From Phymorhynchus buccinoides (lineage: Eukaryota; Mollusca; Gastropoda; Neogastropoda; Raphitomidae), in NCBI GenBank assembly GCA_017654935.2, contig CM065699.1, forward strand, positions 9,746,003 to 9,810,002: DNA of 64,000 nt. Reading direction: 5' to 3'. The notes below the pieces were generated by a model. That model made no database searches. It was not told the origin of the DNA and worked only from the letters and a program-made list of their open reading frames with translations. A program made the translations under genes and the position numbers. This document shows, piece by piece, positions 61,991-64,000 of this stretch (within the stretch, counting starts at the first letter, position 1; every line of letters starts with the position of its first letter).

Positions 61991-63064
61991 ATTTTAAGCT
62001 GGGATGTTATGTCGTCTGGATCAATATGTTTGCTAAAATTGATTTTTGGGTTTTGATGTATTAATTAGGGTACCCCAAACCTAAAAATCATAGGTTTCAA
62101 CTTTTCCCCAGCCCTCTACCCCCTTTGGGGGAGAGGGGGGGGGGGGTGAATCTGGCCTATACAACCCCTATATCGGGCAGAGCTCAGTTGTATTTGTTTT
62201 GTAATTTCACATACTGTTTGCCACAGGTAGAACAAATTTAGGATTTGAATGATTCTGGGTGACTGTAATATTTTCGTATTGTTCAATAGTTAATAATACA
62301 AAGAAACTATATGGAGAGCTGGACAAAAGAGGTTCTTCAGAGAAAACGTCACCCTCAATCCATTGTTTGTGCCCTGAACTCCTTACACTTTGTGGGGGCC
62401 TGCCCATGCCCAGGTCATGACTCTTCTTGCTGTTCAATAATTGATAAGATATAATTTTGGTGACATTGTTTTATTTTAAAGACCTATGAAATGGGTTTAT
62501 GTCGGAGTCCAACATGCTGTCTGTGAGAAACGGCAAGTGGTACAATTTTATTATTGTTAGCTTTTGTTTGTTTGTTTTAACAGACTTGTAAGCCTACAAT
62601 CTAGGATTAACTCTGGTGAGTTGGGGTGAAGGGGGAGGGGAAGGGGAGATGAGGGGGGTCGTCAGTTCTTGTGACGCTGTCTCCGCACAATCAATATCTA
62701 TCCAAATTTCTGTAAATTGTGTTCTCTGAATAATTCCAACCGTTTGAAGAGATTGCTTCAAAGCATATCATTGTTGGAAAATATGTCTACGTGAATTTAA
62801 AGCATCATTCAGTAGAAAACCTTAACATTCATTTCAATACAGAAAAATAAATACATTAAACAATACAAAGTGTCCATTTGAAGGATTCATTAGGAACAGA
62901 CATTAATTATTTTGTGATGTTAAGTACGTGTTATAATGTGATGATAGTAAAACGTTAGTCGTTGATAACATTAAAAAAAGAATGAAACAAAGGTAGGGGT
63001 GGTGGATTATCAAAAATAACAAAAAACAAAAACAAACCTGATGGAGTCAAGATAGCGAGAAAAT
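61991..63064. other. No gene seen; upstream flank shared with B 21871-22824
   Basis: Parallel to B, with an extra stretch of about 100 bp near 62520-62620 and a G-rich run at 62128-62147. Confidence 0.5.
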
Positions 63065-64000
63065 TGATTCATTATGGTGTTTGTTGTGTTTGTTTGGTGG
63101 AGTAAAGGGGGAGATTAAGTTGATTCATTATGGTGTTTGTTGTGTGTGTTTGGTGGAGTAAAGGGGGCGATTAAGTTGATTCATTATGGTGATTGCTGTG
63201 TGTGTTTTGTGGAGTAAAGGGGGAGATTAAGTTGATTCATTATGGTGTTTGTTGTGTTTGTTTGGTGGAGTAAAGGGGGAGATTAAGTTGATTCATTATG
63301 GTGTTTGTTGTGTTTGTTTGGTGGAGTAAAGGGGGAGATTAAGTTGATTCATTATGGTGTTTGTTGTGTTTGTTTGGTGGAGTAAAGGGGGAGATTAAGT
63401 TGATTCATTATGGTGTTTACTGTGTTTGTTTGGTGGAGTAAAGGGGGAGATTAAGTTGATTCATTATGGTGTTTGCTGTGTTTGTTTGGTGGAGTAAAGG
63501 GGGAGATTAAGTTGATTCATGGTGTTTACTGTGTTTAATTGACGGAGTAGGGAGATAAAGTTGATTCATTATGGTGTTTGCTGTGTTTAATTGATGTTTG
63601 GGGAGATGGTGTTTGTGTTTGTGTTTGTTTGGTGGAGTAAAGGGGAGATAAAGTTGATTCAAGTTTACTGTGATTCATTCATTATGGTGATTCATTATGG
63701 TTGCTGTGTGTGTTTGGATGGAGTAAAGGGGGAGATTAAGTTGATTCATTATGGTGTTTACTGTGTTTGTTTGGTGGAGTAAAGGGGGAGATTAAGTTGA
63801 TTCATTATGGTGTTTTTGCTGTGTTTAATTGATGGAGTAAAGGGGAGAGATAAAGTTGATTCATTGTGGTGTTTGTTGTGTTTGTTTGGTGGAGTAAAGG
63901 GGGAGATTAAGTTGATTCATTATGGTGTTTGCTGTGTGTGTTTGGTGGAGTAAAGGGGGAGATTAAGTTGATTCATTCTGGTGTTTGGTGGAGTAAAGGG
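63065..64000. repeat. 56-bp minisatellite array (D), runs off the window
   Basis: Same 56-bp unit and orientation as B 22825-23765. Many consecutive units are identical at about 63090-63510, then become irregular near 63590-63700. Confidence 0.92.

Overview
This window looks like invertebrate animal DNA, most probably a mollusc. The reasons are long (CA)n, (CT)n and (GT)n microsatellites, several minisatellite families, fragments of LINEs, a Gag-coding retrotransposon and a protein-primed DNA polymerase, spliceosomal exon borders, and a small cluster of intron-containing 7TM receptor genes of the type that is expanded in molluscs. There is no prokaryotic operon structure. The species assignment is inference.

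Three 500-base N runs (1678-2177, 30587-31086, 51001-51500) divide the window into four contigs, called here A (1-1677), B (2178-30586), C (31087-51000) and D (51501-64000). C is, over its whole length, the reverse complement of B 5724 to about 26075. As laid out, the window therefore contains a roughly 20-kb inverted repeat with a roughly 5-kb spacer. Because the repeat ends exactly at gap borders, C is more simply an allelic haplotig of B scaffolded beside it in inverted orientation. D is a diverged, same-orientation paralogue of parts of B. It also carries a copy of A.

The main genes are class A-like 7TM receptors. A 53-codon first exon with a canonical GAG|GTAAGA donor (B 21068-20910, C 35789-35947, D 60441-60283) lies 1.6-2.3 kb upstream, on the same strand and in matching phase 0, of a 320-codon second exon with a CAG| acceptor (B 18699-17737, C 38223-39185, D 58679-57717). 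Spliced, each would give a 373-residue receptor. The intron holds a 69-bp minisatellite and MITE-like repeats. Other copies of exon 2 have no exon 1 beside them and are broken: one near 12 kb (C allele near 44 kb) has frameshifts or a stop, and one near 8 kb (C allele near 48 kb) is truncated into a CT microsatellite.

The rest is repeats. They include a 39-bp minisatellite open in several frames, a 56-bp minisatellite upstream of the receptor gene, foldback MITEs, a 600-bp DNA-transposon-like insertion, an 886-bp TTAA-flanked insertion, and a LINE 3' end with a clean 10-bp target duplication in D. There is also a protein-primed PolB fragment with an in-frame stop in the B-only spacer, a Gag fragment at the start of D, and a perfect 35-bp-arm hairpin at 2860-2936. 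No complete gene other than the receptors could be supported.
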